Shown here in pieces: positions 10,640 through 23,360 of a stretch of DNA of 64,000 nt. Position 1 is the stretch's first letter. Each line of letters opens with the position of its first letter. This stretch comes from Congeria kusceri. Taxonomy: Eukaryota; Mollusca; Bivalvia; Myida; Dreissenidae. A program made the position numbers and the translations under genes. Under the pieces are notes generated by a model, which had not been told where the DNA came from, did not search any database, and saw only the letters and a program-made list of their open reading frames with translations. The DNA lies in contig CM051032.1 of the NCBI GenBank assembly GCA_027627225.1, positions 60,448,137 to 60,512,136 on the forward strand. The letters run 5' to 3'.

Positions 10640-12360
10640 GCGTTCGTTTTGCGACTGGCATTTTTGATTCTAATGCAATGTGTCTGAAGCTGGTGTTAAA
10701 ACTTGAGAATTAAATTCTCCAAAAATGCATATGCAATTTTGCGCAGTGCAAAACAAAGACATTAATTTCGCGTTTGCTTACACGATTAAAGCGTTCCATC
10801 GTAACGATTAACCAACGTATACCAGACGTTTCTACTTGATAAATTAATTATAATGGCTTTGATAAATGTGAAACGCTGTGTCTTTTTAGCGTGTAAATTC
10901 CTTACATCTCTAATTAAGACCTGCCATAAAATCACATTACGCGGTTGCTGTTTTTTTCAAATCCCACTTTGCCATATTAGACAATTTTGGATTCTCAAAG
11001 TTCTTGGATGGTAGTTGCACAGGAATTGCAGTTATGTAAAAAAAAATGGCATAATTTATTTACTTCATTTCGACGGCGTGTTTAGTATGTTATTGTCACG
11101 TTTGTAATGATTTTTACGTAGTTCTGGATTCACTGGAGTTGTTATAACCGTCTCTGTAATTTATTTGTCACATTCAAAGACAAGAGCCCGTATTTACAAT
11201 ACTGCTTATGGAATATTTAAGTAAATTTCTTAAATTCATAAAATTTCTTATAAGCCTGTGGCTGTTTTATGTATATGTCGTTTTACATTGAAATGTTTCA
11301 AACTTGTTAATATTGATAAAATGTTACATATTTGACCTTTTTGTAAATTTCACTGAATTTCACATTGACAATTTTATCTGAAATGTTCACTGAAGTAGAA
11401 CGTAAGTTAAGATTTCCCCTTAGGAGCTTAGTGGATACCGGCCAAGTGCATCGTGTGTTTAAATTAGTCTTTGTAGACTTCCTAGTGGTCGAGCACTCTT
11501 AAAAAAACACAAAACAGTGTTTAACTGCATTACTTAAACATAGCAATACCGAATATCTTGGTTGCTTAAACCCAAAATAAAGTGCCATTAATTACGGTTG
11601 ATTAATTTATGTGACTGAGAGGCTATACAGTCATGAAGTGTTTCCCAAAACAAACATTGACCGGAAGCAGATTCTATAACCAGGCACGTGACAAGGTTTT
11701 GACATGCGCACTACACATTTTCATTAAGAAGACACAAGAGAGCTGGAACAAGTATCGTGCGGTTGGACTGACCGAAATAAAGGCCGCAGTGACCGGTCGG
11801 TGACGAGGACAATGGTTTCGAACCAAGTGATCTGGACTGCTTGGTCCTTCTGAATGCCAGTCATGTTTGATTGGCATGGGCGGACGAAAGCGAACAAGTA
11901 TGCGCAATTTATATTTCAAACTGAATCGACAATACATATTACCGGAATGGATGCTGGATTCGTCTTTTTATACATACGATATTATATATAACGAAAACAT
12001 GGAATACATGAAGCTACGTATTGTGTTCCTTTTTAGTATACAGTTGTCCCTTTCGATCAAAATATCTATATGTTAACAAACCACAACAAACTATCTTATG
12101 TCAGTACAATACATACGGCTAGTTTAAAAAGCATATGCTGGATCTAATAATAGTATTTGTTATTAACATGGTTTTATCTGCGTGTGCCATAGAAAAGACA
12201 TGTTATTTAGCAATAACTGAACATTTATCAGAAACCAGTATTTTGATGCAGTTAGTGTTCCTAAAACCGGTAACTTGAAATGATCATCGAGCGATTACCC
12301 AATTTGTAATAATAACACAATCCTGACAGGGCACTTTATTACGCAGTTATGGTCGACACT
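10640..12360. other. No gene seen
   Basis: AT-rich intergenic sequence. GAGCCCGTATTTACAA at about 11185 resembles one end of the terminal repeat seen at 26539-26816 but no partner was found. The block 11630-11890 is less AT-rich, without a recognisable product. Confidence 0.4.
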
Positions 12361-12369
12361 GTTATTAAT

Positions 12370-12680
12370 CATATCTCTGTTGCTAATGATAAAATTGCTG
12401 CCTTTGTGAACGCGGAATTGGTGACCGTTTCAGCCCTCACGTCGCACTGATCTGCCAGTTTATCATTCGCGCAATTAAGCTCGTGTCGAAAGCGCGCGCA
12501 TATCAAGTGTGCGAAACTGATACCGAGGAAATCGGTGTTCGGTGCATCGCGAGTTCGAAAGTCACGTGTTATTGACATGTAGATTTGGCGGGCTAGAGAT
12601 CTCGTGACGGACACGCGAAATTTGATTGACACCCCGACACGTGTCTTTGTTGAAATTCGGTACTAATTTGAGTGCGGCCA
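12370..12680. promoter_or_regulatory. CpG-containing island, candidate regulatory element
   Basis: Clearly less AT-rich than its surroundings and dense in CpG (AAGCGCGCGC, GCATCGCGAGTTCG, GTGACGGACACGCG), with CACGTG E-boxes at about 12563 and 12640 and ATTTGGCGGG. The 87-codon minus frame here shows no domain. Could be a distal enhancer or an unannotated promoter or 5' exon. Confidence 0.25.
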
Positions 12681-13504
12681 AAAGGATTTCGTTCAAGCGG
12701 TTCATGGCTACTTTTTGATTTCTGTTGATGATGCATATTTCAACTGCAACTACACACCCCATACAACAAAAGTAAATCGAGTCTTTACTTCTCACTCTTT
12801 ATTTGACTTCGATGTGGTACTTTGTATTGCAGTTGGTATTGTATTCATTGAAGGACCATAGTTATGCCCTAAGATATTTGCTTGAGGCCTAATGGGTGTC
12901 AGACATTGTTTTTCCTGTTAAGAAACGACATCATAACCCATTGCTTACCAGCCTCCACTGAATGTATTTTTTTTGACTGTCGTCGGCACCCAACAGGATT
13001 TAGGAGCACTATTCGAAATATATACAACTGGGACTGCTCTTTACTCTGCAGGCAAAGAGACGGTAAATCAAATAAAGAACGATAGGTCCTTCTTCTAAAC
13101 GGCTAACTTCTCATCTTTGGTCATTTTTTGTAATTTCGGATTTGATTGTTACTGAGAATAGGCCAAATGCATGGGAAACTTTATGCGGCTTATTAAGGCG
13201 CACGTTGTTACCACGGAGGCACCAGTATTTCGTTTATTTTAAGAAACATGATTTAAACACTCCTTGTGATTCGCTCATAATTGTTTGCGTAAAATTGCTA
13301 ACTCACAGACAAGCGCATGTGCACATTCAAACATACGAGTTAACGGTGACAAAACATTGCCACCTTGGAAGAGGCAATAATGATAATTGTAAACATGTAC
13401 ATATGAGTAGAATTCGCTGAAAATTGTATGTCATGAAACATGGTCACAAAAAGTGCACAGAAAAACTTATAAAATATTTTAATTCGCTATCATTCTCCAT
13501 ATCG

Positions 13505-13754
13505 TAGGAAAACCGGGCTTAATGCATGTGCGTAAAGTGTCGTCCCGGATTAGCCTGTGCAGACAGCACAGGCTAACCCAGGACGACACTTTCCGCCTAC
13601 AGTGGATTTATGTTTAGTAGAGACTTCCTTGAAACAGAAAATACCATTAAAGCGGAAAGTGCCGTCCTGGATTAACCTGTGCGGACTGCACAGGTTAATC
13701 CGGGATGACACTTTACGCACATTCATTAGGCCCGGTTTTCCCACGACACGCCTC
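13505..13754. mobile_element. Fold-back MITE, copy 2
   Basis: Runs from CGTAGGAAAACCGGGC to GCCCGGTTTTCCCACGACAC plus GCCTCAT. It holds two hairpins (TAGCCTGTGCAGACAGCACA with GGCTAACCC, and AACCTGTGCGGACTGCACAG with GTTAATCC), separated by GGATTTATGTTTAGTAGAGA. Flanked by ATAT on both sides, a plausible TA-rich target. Left terminus slightly shorter than in copy 3. Confidence 0.88.
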
Positions 13755-14514
13755 ATATAGAATTTCCTTTAGTTTGCCATTTTACAAGGAATCACGCGTC
13801 GTTCCTATAGAGCGCATGTTTGCGGTGTGCAGCATAAATTCAATTACTATTGATTTCGGAGGAAATTAGAAAAATGTTGTCTCATTTAACTTCAGACCAG
13901 TTACCGCATGCGTTTGAATATGTGTTTTATTACGCGGTACCACTGTAGACGCTTTACAAATCAATAGCAGAAATTGGAACCTGACGTTTTATGGTCTTGG
14001 TTTGGGAAATCATCCTCCGTCAAATTCTGTTCAGATTTTTTTTTTTTATATTAAAATTATCCCTCAGACATATGAAGATTTTAAAAATCTGTATTTTAGA
14101 CAATATAGCAGTTTACTATCTCTAATAAATTGTCTCTTTGTAGCTTTTAATGTTACTGGATCTAATATTTATTATAATGTTATATTTAGATCGTTTTAAT
14201 ATAATAAAAATAATTATACACTGTATTTAGTTTCGCTTGCAAAAAACGGATCACCATTCCATCCTTTTCCCATAGTATAAGTGGTATTTGAAAGTGTCTT
14301 GACGTGTATTTAAGTATATATATTTAACTTTTTCATTCAGCATGTTGTGCAAGTTGAGAATAGTACATATGCATCATATAATTATAGATAACACGATGTT
14401 TATACAAAAATTATACTCTTGTACTGCTGTTTGACAATAGTATTTTCACGGTTGTGTAAGTCTTAGTTTAAATATTATACATCGTGAAAATTTTTATTAG
14501 AACAAATAAACATA

Positions 14515-14620
14515 AATGCTTGGGAAAACGAACACTCAGAGAGAGTATCGAACTCACGACGTCGGAGTCAGAGGAACAATTGACAATTTTCAGCGCTCTA
14601 ACCATCTGCGCTATTCTGGC
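14515..14620 (-). mobile_element. tRNA-derived SINE-like fragment
   Basis: On the minus strand AGAATAGCGCAGATGGTTAG then AGCGC resembles an RNA polymerase III A box, and CGTGAGTTCGATACTCTC, about 45 nt on, a B box. The acceptor arms do not pair, so it is a SINE head or tRNA pseudogene rather than a working tRNA. Confidence 0.55.
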
Positions 14621-14902
14621 TTGTGAGATGTCTATGTGCATACTATGGTTGTATAAGATACTTATGATTAAGAGGTCAAAATGTAAACTAGAAAAGGGCC
14701 AAACAAACACGAACGAAATTCATTTCTCAGAATGCGTAAACTCATTTTTCTAGTATTTGTATTTGTACACTAGTTTTACTTGTTATGGCATTATTAGTAC
14801 ATAAACTTAAGATATTCGTTACTAATATTGCTTTCTTTGGGCCCTTTTCGTAGACATAACCCCTTTAAGTAAGCAACGTTCATATGCTTTTTGTATGGAA
14901 AC

Positions 14903-15597
14903 CTACGGTGTTCCGTTAGGCCACTCGTTGTTTCGCACTTTCGACCTTTTGTTGTTTCGCACATTTACAAATGCAAGAATGCGAGAACACGATACAAAGT
15001 AGCGAAATCACGATCCAAAATTGCGAGATTACTATGCGATATCGCGAAATTAATATCGCGATCTCGCATCGTAATCTCGCGCCCTCGCATCGTGTTTTCG
15101 CCTTTGTATATCCAAAGGTCGACATTGCGAAAACTCGATGCGAGGTTGCGAAATTAATATCGCGATCTCGCATCCGCCGAAATGACTTGTCTGCGCATAA
15201 TATGCAACCGGAATTCGAGAGTACCATATGAATATCGTTGTTTCGCAATTTCTACCTATGCTCCAGCGAAAACGCGAAAACACGATGCGAGATCGCGATA
15301 TTAAGTTCGCAACCTCGCATCGAAAACGCGAGATCGCGATATTAATTTCGCAGCCTTGTATCGAAAACGCGAGATCGCGATATTAATTTTGCAACCTCCC
15401 ATCGAAAACGCGAAAACACGATGCGAGGGCGCGAGATTACGATGCGAGATCGCGATATTAATTTAGCGATCGCGGATCGTAATCTCGCAATTTCGCATCG
15501 TAATTTCACTACTCCGTATCGTGTTCTCGCGTTCTCGCGCTCGTAATCCATAGGTCGAAAGTGCCAAACAACGACTGCATCTAACGAAACACCGTAG
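14903..15597. mobile_element. 695-bp CpG-rich palindromic TIR element
   Basis: Terminal inverted repeats of about 45 bp: left 14903-14947 (CTACGGTGTTCCGTTAGGCC ... ACTTTCGACCT), right 15552-15597 (AGGTCGAAAGTGCC ... CGAAACACCGTAG). AAAC stands immediately outside both ends, a possible 4-bp target duplication. The interior is built of short CG-rich modules (TCGCGATATTAATTTCGC, GCGAGATCGCGATATTAA, CGAAAACACGATGCGAG, ATCGTAATCTCGC), placed so that much of the left half is the reverse complement of the right. No open frame; the arginine-rich translations are artefacts of the modules. Non-autonomous, superfamily unknown. Confidence 0.8.
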
Positions 15598-16214
15598 AAA
15601 CCCTAACATCATTTCCTCTGATGATAATTAGAGAGTATGTAAACAAGAACTCATATTTGTATATCACCCTGATAATTCCACATTGTTTCAAATAATGAAT
15701 TACTTTAAACTGACCTTCAATATTCAAGAAATAATTTTTTTTATCATATTTTATATATGTATTACTTAAAATTGGTACCAATTCAACTGTTCTTTTTTTG
15801 TTGGCAATATATCATGATAGAATGTAGAGTAACTAAATACTTGTGGCAAGAAATTAACATAATTTACACACTGGTTCACATTTTTTGAGCCGCCTACCTT
15901 GTTTTTTTTTCAACATTGGAATAAACATAATTCAAGCGGAATGTTCAGTGATTAAATGTATGTTTATCTCTTTTAAATCGTCTGGTAACAATGTACGACC
16001 ACTATTTATTATCATATGTGTTCAGTTTTTGGTAGAGTAATATACTTTTGTAAATGGACACAGCTTTGTATTTAAGATTTATTCACAGATTTTCGTATTT
16101 TTGACAAATGTAATTAATGGCTTATAAATGTATTATCTGCAAAAAACAAAAGCATTTGGACTAACAAAAACACATATACATGTATATAAAGAAAACATTA
16201 AAAAGTAAAAAGTG

Positions 16215-16290
16215 CCTGCGCCTGGGCGCCTACCTACGACTCTGAATTAAAATGATGACCTGCTAACCACTTGGCCAACCGGACGTATGT
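16215..16290 (-). mobile_element. tRNA-like SINE fragment
   Basis: Minus strand GGTTGGCCAAGTGGTTAGCA is a good A-box-like start of a Leu/Ser-type tRNA head, followed at the right distance by a degraded B-box region (GAGTCGTAGGTAGGCGCC). Too degraded to be a tRNA gene. Confidence 0.45.
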
Positions 16291-16385
16291 GTATGTGCGT
16301 ATATTTTTACATTATATATATGTTAGTGATAGACACGTTTTCCAAAATACCGACGATAAACTTTACAAACGCTATGTATATAATT

Positions 16386-16602
16386 GAGGCGTGTCGTGGG
16401 AAAACCGGGCTTAACGCATGACGACACTTTCCGCTTTTATAGTATTTTCTGTTTCAATGAAGTTTCTTCTTTCTTCTAAACATAAATCCTCTGTAGTCGG
16501 AAAGTGCCGTCCCGGATTAGCCTGTGCGGACTGCACAGGCTGATCCGGGACGACACTTTACGCACATGCATTAAGCCCGGTTTTCCCATGACATGCCTCA
16601 AT
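16386..16602. mobile_element. Fold-back MITE, copy 3
   Basis: Well-preserved terminal inverted repeats TTGAGGCGTGTCGTGGGAAA and GGTTTTCCCATGACATGCCT. The left internal hairpin has been deleted (GCATGACGACACTTTCCGC is directly joined), while the right one (TAGCCTGTGCGGACTGCACA with GGCTGATCC) is intact. Shorter than the other copies for that reason. Confidence 0.88.
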
Positions 16603-16688
16603 ATATTTTCCTTTCAATCGATGATCATCCATAAACGACCTGTTATTTCTAATATAATGCTATAAATTGGGAGTGTTATTTCGCTTCT

Positions 16689-16962
16689 TTAAAATATATG
16701 TGGCGCTTCGTGAGAAAACCGGTCTTAATGCATGTGCGTAAAGTGTCGTCCCGGATTAGCCTGTGCATTCCGTACAGGCTAATCCGGGACGGCACTTTCC
16801 GCTTTTATAGTATTTTCTGTTTCAAGGAAGCTCTTCTACCCATAAATCCACTTTAGGCGGAACGTGCCGTCCTGGATTAGCCTGTGCGAACTGCACAGGC
16901 TGATCCGGGACGACACTGTACGCACATGCATTAAGACCGGTTTTCTCACGACGCGCCACATA
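16689..16962. mobile_element. Fold-back MITE, copy 4 (full-length)
   Basis: Ends GTGGCGCTTCGTGAGAAAAC and GTTTTCTCACGACGCGCCAC differ from perfect inverted repeats by one base and are flanked by ATATAT on both sides. Both internal hairpins are present (16755-16790 and 16880-16912), joined by CTTCTACCCATAAATCCAC. It lies only about 90 bp from copy 3. The terminal sequence GTGGCGC differs from the TGAGGCG of copy 3, suggesting subfamilies. Confidence 0.9.
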
Positions 16963-16969
16963 TATACTA

Positions 16970-18655
16970 TTTGGAATATGTGACAGGAGTTTTGAAAAGT
17001 GTCAATTTGACAATTTTGTAAATAATTTCCTTTATGTTCTGCATGTGTTTTTATGTAAACCAGTTAAACAAGTTATCACAGTTGTTCACATTTTATAAAT
17101 CTGTTAATTCTTTTTAAGTGGTATTATTATATTTGCGTTGGTGGAAAAAAATAATTTGTAATTAACTTGCACGCATAATTTAAAAAAACACGTATTAATG
17201 TTGCAAGATATGGGAAAGTACTTGTATAAGGCTATATAATTTCTAGGATAAAACTAATGGGATACAAACGAACGAACGAACTTGGACGCAAACATCCGCT
17301 TGAATCTTTTCGATCGAACGCTTTCGTTACTTCATTTCAATGTAGTGTACGTACATTGCTGGCTGTGTCGGTTTTTAAATGAAATTATAAATTAATAAAT
17401 AGATAAATAAGTGTTGTTTTTTTTAATTTCCTTAAAATATCTTTTATTAACGGGTTTAACTAATATCATTGTCTTATTCTAACATGTGCCTTACATATGA
17501 TATTTCATTTCCTCTGAATTGTATGCGTAAACACTAATATCAGAAATAAAATGGTATGAAAGTTATTTTTAAATAATAATAACTTATTTCATTTAAAGTT
17601 TAAAAGAGATGTCCTGGAGGACCCAAACCCAACGAAGGTTTGTGAAATATGCGATAAATTTTAATAATTGAATTAACACTGAGATTTTTTTTAAAGATAT
17701 ACACATGAAATTAATCATGTGTAAACTAATACGTGAATATCAAAGGTTTGCCATGTATTTTTGAAAGCATGCTGTCATGCGTTGAGTAATGTTTCACGAC
17801 ATACACGCATAAACAATTCTTTTCACACACAAAATTTAAAAAAATAAAGAATAGATGTTCACATTCAAAAACAGGTATTTGAGCTCTGTGTGACAGTACA
17901 TATTAAATGCAGTTTAAACAATAGACTAGTATTTAAGCAAAAAATATATTGAATTGATATTAATATCTGTGTTGGTAAATGTGGCTGAACTTTAAATAAC
18001 AGTTTCTTGGCGCATATTAAGTTTAAAGACGTTATTAAAACAAATTGAAGAAAAGTAATCTTTGATTGTTTATTATTATATATATATTTACAAGACTGCA
18101 TACTTGTGGCTCTTTACAACATGTTTTTGGTTTCATTTAAAGACGGATACAATTCTATTCATTTACAAAATGATCGGCACAGTACAGCATACCCCTATAT
18201 TATGTATTAAAAGGAAATTAATATCAACAGATACATGCAATGAAAACTATTTTTTATTCTTAATTCGTGTAATTGGTAACAAAGATATCGTGTTTTTGTT
18301 ATAATTTGCATTTTCACAAACCGTTTTAAACAGTTATGTTACACCATATTTATTTAATATACTAATTGGATAAGAGGATATTATTAAATAATACATGGTT
18401 TAATATAAAGTATCATTATATATGTATACGTATAACAACCCGCATTAATTTCTCACAAGATTTTATTTTTGATTACACATCCTCATTCATTTTTTGAGGT
18501 ATTTAACTTCCATTTAATATATCAACAAAATTTATTGTCTTATGTTTATTTTTTTCCAACATTACCAGATTACCATTATTAGGTCTAGCAAAAAAAATCA
18601 TCGTTCAAAAACAATATAAATATTTTTTCTTTGTTTATACACAACAGATAAATTA
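16970..18655. other. No gene seen
   Basis: Very AT-rich sequence with frequent homopolymer runs. Short open frames here (such as 17865-18101 minus and 18062-18304 plus) have no motif and the composition expected by chance. Confidence 0.45.
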
Positions 18656-18659
18656 TATT

Positions 18660-18930
18660 GAAGGCTTACCCGATCTCTATATTAGTTCATACTAATCCGT
18701 TTTCGTTCGCTATATGGTAGAAAACTCTGTCACTAGAATTTCCAAATAAGTCGCAGAAGTCCCCCAGCAAGAACATTTATACGGGCGACGATTGGCTATT
18801 GGATACTGACTCCAGCCAATCAGATTGCTAGATTCCCGATGCTGCGACAGGGGATGATCTGAATGGAGACCACGTGACCAATGCTGAGGGAGACTTGAGT
18901 CGATTGATTTCTTTGCTAATTGAACATTAA
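18660..18930. promoter_or_regulatory. Candidate regulatory island with CCAAT and E-box motifs
   Basis: A less AT-rich, non-repetitive block. It contains ATTGG and CCAAT pairs (ACGATTGGCTATTGG, CCAGCCAATCAG) and a CACGTG box (GACCACGTGACCAATG). There is no ORF of note. Motif content is promoter-like or enhancer-like, but no transcript evidence can be drawn from sequence alone. Confidence 0.25.
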
Positions 18931-19805
18931 ATTTCTAAATCAGATAATGCCTCCAGCTTCGAAACTGATTTTAACCGACGCTTTATTCGTGAAATGTGTT
19001 TAAAATAAATCAAAGAACATTAATAGTATTGAGTTAAAGACACTGACTGCCGTTTAATATATAAGCTTGGCGCACAATGTTGCAACAAACAAACATGTTT
19101 TTATGCAAAAACCAAAAATCTGGTTTGCTTAAACACGTGTATTAGTTTTTTTTTTTTCCAAATATAATACATACAATATTTAAATCAAAATGTTAACAAT
19201 AGTGATACTGATGTTTCCTTTTTTCCTTGTTTGAATGTTCAGCATGTCTAAATAAAACTGGTATTATTTTCTAAAATACAATAAAGAAACCCGATAATTA
19301 AAACACAATTTAACCAAACTAACAATGCCCTATTAATATTTTAATTTTTGTTCATTTAAAACTCAGTAACGCCGTTATCTAATACGCGTCTTAATGGTAT
19401 TTTAATTAAATATCAAGCAACAACGCGTTATTGTAACTGACTTTAAAAAATTCGACCACGCCTTTCCCACCATGAGGTCGTCAGACTTTACTAGACCTTT
19501 ATGCGAGTCACGTGACCTGTTACCTGTCTGACAAGAAAGTCTCGTGCGAATATCGTCGTTTGCGATAATCACGAAGAATTTTAATTTTCTGGTATGATGA
19601 CAAATTACACAAATGATTTTCCGCTGACAATGACAACAACAACTGCAACATAAGCCTTCAAAGAGCTTCTAGCCTAAAATCAATACATAAAAGTGAAATG
19701 ATATGCCTATGGAAATGACTAAAATCGACAAATCATGCTAAAGTGCTATCATTTATATTATTATATATATTCAGCAATATACCAACATGTACATGAGAAC
19801 TATTT

Positions 19806-19832
19806 TTGTTATTATTATTATTATTATTATTA
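19806..19832 (+). repeat. (TTA)n microsatellite
   Basis: About nine TTA units. The tyrosine-rich frame across it is an artefact. Confidence 0.9.
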
Positions 19833-20069
19833 TGTCGTATGTGCTTTGTTTGACTTTTGTCATTACGTGTCACTAACTCTATATTTACAAATTGTACATC
19901 ATTTTATAATTTCTGATTTTCAGAACAGTTCATCTTCTACTGAATTAAGGAATAAATATTTATACAATAAGACACGTGTTATTACGCAAACTCTCGAGAA
20001 CTGACTCGTATCACGTGTATTAGTTAAATGGAGAAACCAACGTTTCAAATACTTACATTTGAAATAAAA

Positions 20070-20157
20070 AGATGCATGAATAAATGAATGAATAGTTAAA
20101 TGAATGAATGAATAAATAAATAAATACATACATATATACATACATACATACATATTT
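20070..20157 (+). repeat. Tetranucleotide microsatellites (AATG/AAAT/CATA)
   Basis: Consecutive imperfect GAATGAATGAAT, AATAAATAAATA and CATACATACATA runs. Confidence 0.9.
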
Positions 20158-20219
20158 TCCACTTGAGTTCTTTCGTAATTGTAAGCAGGAAATGATTACT
20201 GACGTACTTTAATCCTTGA

Positions 20220-20800
20220 AATTGGAAAGTACCAATGTTAATTAGCCCAACACATCATCTAATTATAGGGCCCAAACTACGGAAAACAAACGCGTTGGAA
20301 AACTCTACAGAACAAAAGTCGTTCATCAAGTTAACACTGTCTATGCCCCTATCTTCTAACTCTCGCTTTTCAGTGTCCAGACGCGGACCTATTTTCCAAC
20401 CATCTTCTTGAAACAATACATTATGTGGGTACTTAGTCTATCTGTATTCTCACCCGAACGTCAGGACCAGTTCATTCTCTGGATCGGAACATTTACCAAC
20501 GTCGCTTTATCATTATAACATATGTTCTAATTTGTTCGCCCCGTTTAATTTCAATCATAACACTTCTTTGGCTATTTTTTCCGCAAAGCTACACTGCAAA
20601 TTCAGCTACTACGATTTTCTGAAACAATGTACCCATATCTTCGAGAGCGCTTCAGAGCTGTTTATGCGGGTACGCCTTTCCACGGTTCTGAATCGGTTAC
20701 AAAATCTCTCTGAGCTATTGCATACAATTTTATTCAATCGAACCATTATGCTAATTTGGAGTCAAGTAGCTCGACTGGTATTAAATCAGGATTCGCCCTC
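20220..20800. promoter_or_regulatory. Candidate conserved non-coding block
   Basis: Non-repetitive, less AT-rich than both flanks, with an octamer-like ATGCTAAT at about 20748 and a GCM-type ATGCGGGT at 20664-20671. A 91-codon plus frame (20532-20807) has no recognisable domain and no clear splice sites. Confidence 0.22.
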
Positions 20801-22229
20801 CCCTTGAACTAAAAGAGGTGGCGTTTTCCAATATAGGCAATTTTCCCAATCATAGTCTGACAAATAATCACGGTGACTCGGAACCGATTCTTGTAACATT
20901 GTCAAGATTTTCAAACCGTGTGTACCTTGGGGCTATTTGCTTCTTTTGTTAAATGACGGAGAAAATTCTAGTACATGATAGCATTGTGAAAAGATTCTGC
21001 AGAGATAATCAGCTATGAATAATAGAGCTATAAAACCGTTAGTGTGTATTGTTAATTGTTTTATGATAAAGCCCGGGGTCACAGACCCAGCTGGGTGCAG
21101 GACGAGGGCCAGATTGGCTACCAACAGGTACCATGGAAACCGGTGACCCGATATGGCCAAATCTGTCATCATGAATGTTGATGATTCCATTGATCTTGGT
21201 GGTGTAAAAGGCACGAAAGATTGTAAATCAGATACAAATTAAGCCGAATGAACGTTCTTCTTCAGTATCATGCCGTGTTTCTATGAATATCTTATTAGAA
21301 TATCAGTTTCCGGGTTTCGTTTATACAAATTATTATCGTCAAATGCCCAATACGTTGCTGGCAATAAATGACTCTTTTTTTTAAGTATTTGCAACAATCC
21401 ATTAGGATACAGAAAAAAAGAAGGTTTAATGGAGTATAACGCTTCATATTTAAGCTATTTCTAGCTGGAAATGAATAGAAGCGTCATTAACACAAAAATT
21501 AATTGTACTTCCATTTCAATAGAATCTTAACACATTAAAAATGAAATGCGAGTGTAACAAATAATCATTTATAAAAAAAACATGCTGAAAAAAACAATCT
21601 AATTACAATTCTTAATAGCTTGCCATTTGCATGTACTAATGGATCCATCGCAAGTAGTAGCATTTTGTTCAAAGTGGTTGTAAATGAAAATTATATAATA
21701 GAATTTTACATAAAAAATGTATAAAATGCGAATCTTACTCGTGGTTATGAGTCATGGTAAATTATCTTGGATATAAATATTATCTATAAATGTTATATAT
21801 AAACTTCGGTTTTCCAAACTCATAAAATATATTCCGAAGTATATTAGTGCAACACGTAGAATACGGTAAAACGTAGTACAAACAATGGTATAATGTTAAC
21901 AGCATGTGAATATGTATTTTAATTCTGTTTCATAAACGGTTGCAGCTGTTACTTTAAAAGTGACTTTTAAATATGACACGTTCTACAATTATATGATTTC
22001 CTATAAAAAATGTTTGCAATACTGTTGTCGCTGTTTTCAGTTTTCTTTTATATATCTCTCTTTCTAAATCTTTATTTGATTGTCATATGGTATGTTTGGA
22101 TGAAATTCTTCATGATGATAACTTTCCATTTTTCTTGTATTCGGTCAAGCAAATGATCGCTGATATGCCGTTTAAAAGAGAACTTGTAGGTTTTACATGT
22201 GTATGATAAATACACTACAATAAGCCGTG

Positions 22230-22760
22230 TTTAAATGAACACGGCGAGTATCTTTGAACCATGCTGACGTTATCTGGAGACAGAATCGAATTGACCACTC
22301 GTGTTGGTAATCCATTTCGCCTGTCCAGCGATGTAATGGCATTCAAGTGGCTAATGGGTGATTTACAGTTTCGTTTCACTTTCTAAATCTTCCGTGTGTC
22401 ACCTTTATTCAATTATCACCGGACCTTTGACTGCTATTTATGCGTGAATCGACAATGAGTGCCGACAATCCCTCTATTACTAGTTACTTGCCCGACATTG
22501 TGCAAGATTAGTTCACTTGGAGTCCCGGCTTGTTCTCGGCCCGTATAAAGATGCCAGCCTCAGGTGATGGAGATGATGGGGCGCCTGGAGCAGTCAATGG
22601 TCTCCATTCTCCCCATATTAATATGGCTGTAATAGTTGCTCTTTGACATCCGTCACGACGGCGTCTTGTCTCTATAAATCACAGCAAATCAACGCTTACA
22701 TGTGCCGAAAAAATAACGGTTCGCCATTACGAAATCAGCTATTATCCACTCGTTTGGGAA
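22230..22760. promoter_or_regulatory. Candidate conserved non-coding block
   Basis: About 500 bp of balanced base composition in an AT-rich desert, lacking repeats and open frames. It includes a perfect 14-bp palindrome CCATATTAATATGG (about 22613-22626), GGGGCGCCTGGAG and TCCGTCACGACGGCGTC. This is the kind of sequence found as deeply conserved enhancers near developmental genes; only comparison could tell. Confidence 0.25.
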
Positions 22761-23360
22761 CGCTGCGTCCTCTTGTTAAATATTGTTTTTCTTGATTATG
22801 TTCATTCTTAAGTACTGATTTATGTGCCCTAAACTTTCATTAAATCATTTCGTAATCCTGTAAATGGATGGTGGTTATAATATACGACGTTCGCATCGAG
22901 CGTTTATGGATCCGCTAGCACAACCTTTATGTCGTGTCCTTTTTGTCCCAATAATTACGATGATGTAATTATTGAAATATATTCAGAGAGCGTAAATAGT
23001 ATTTTCAGTATTAACCAAGTACTTTGTTCGTGCAGAGAATCTTTGACATGTTTACTTAATCGATGCAAGAATGTAAACATGATTGTTTTTCACACAATAA
23101 ATTGTCAAAAATTATTATTATAAAACGTTATTTCAAACTAAAAACGTTTTTACAATAAACAAAACACGAACAACTTCAAAAATAAAATTAAGATTCAAGA
23201 TTAATCAAATAATGTCAGCACCAATATCGCTGTATATGATATTGACATTCGACATGTTTATGGTACTTAATCAATTGGTTATGGACACCAGGGCAGAATC
23301 GTTATGTTTTGTTTACTGTAATTTAAATAAATATTTTTAGAAGAATTAAGTCACTTGAAC

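Noticed and set aside
14515..14620. Functional tRNA gene
   Set aside because: A and B boxes present but acceptor stem does not pair and no clean anticodon arm, so treated as SINE-like. The same applies to 16215-16290, 26245-26330, 27345-27412 and 37880-38005.
14891..15551. Overlapping Arg-rich frames on both strands
   Set aside because: Artefacts of CG-rich inverted modules within the 695-bp element.
13505..16962. CRISPR-like or riboswitch-like arrays from the repeated hairpins
   Set aside because: Repeats are inverted-terminal mobile elements with no spacer pattern, and the context is eukaryotic.
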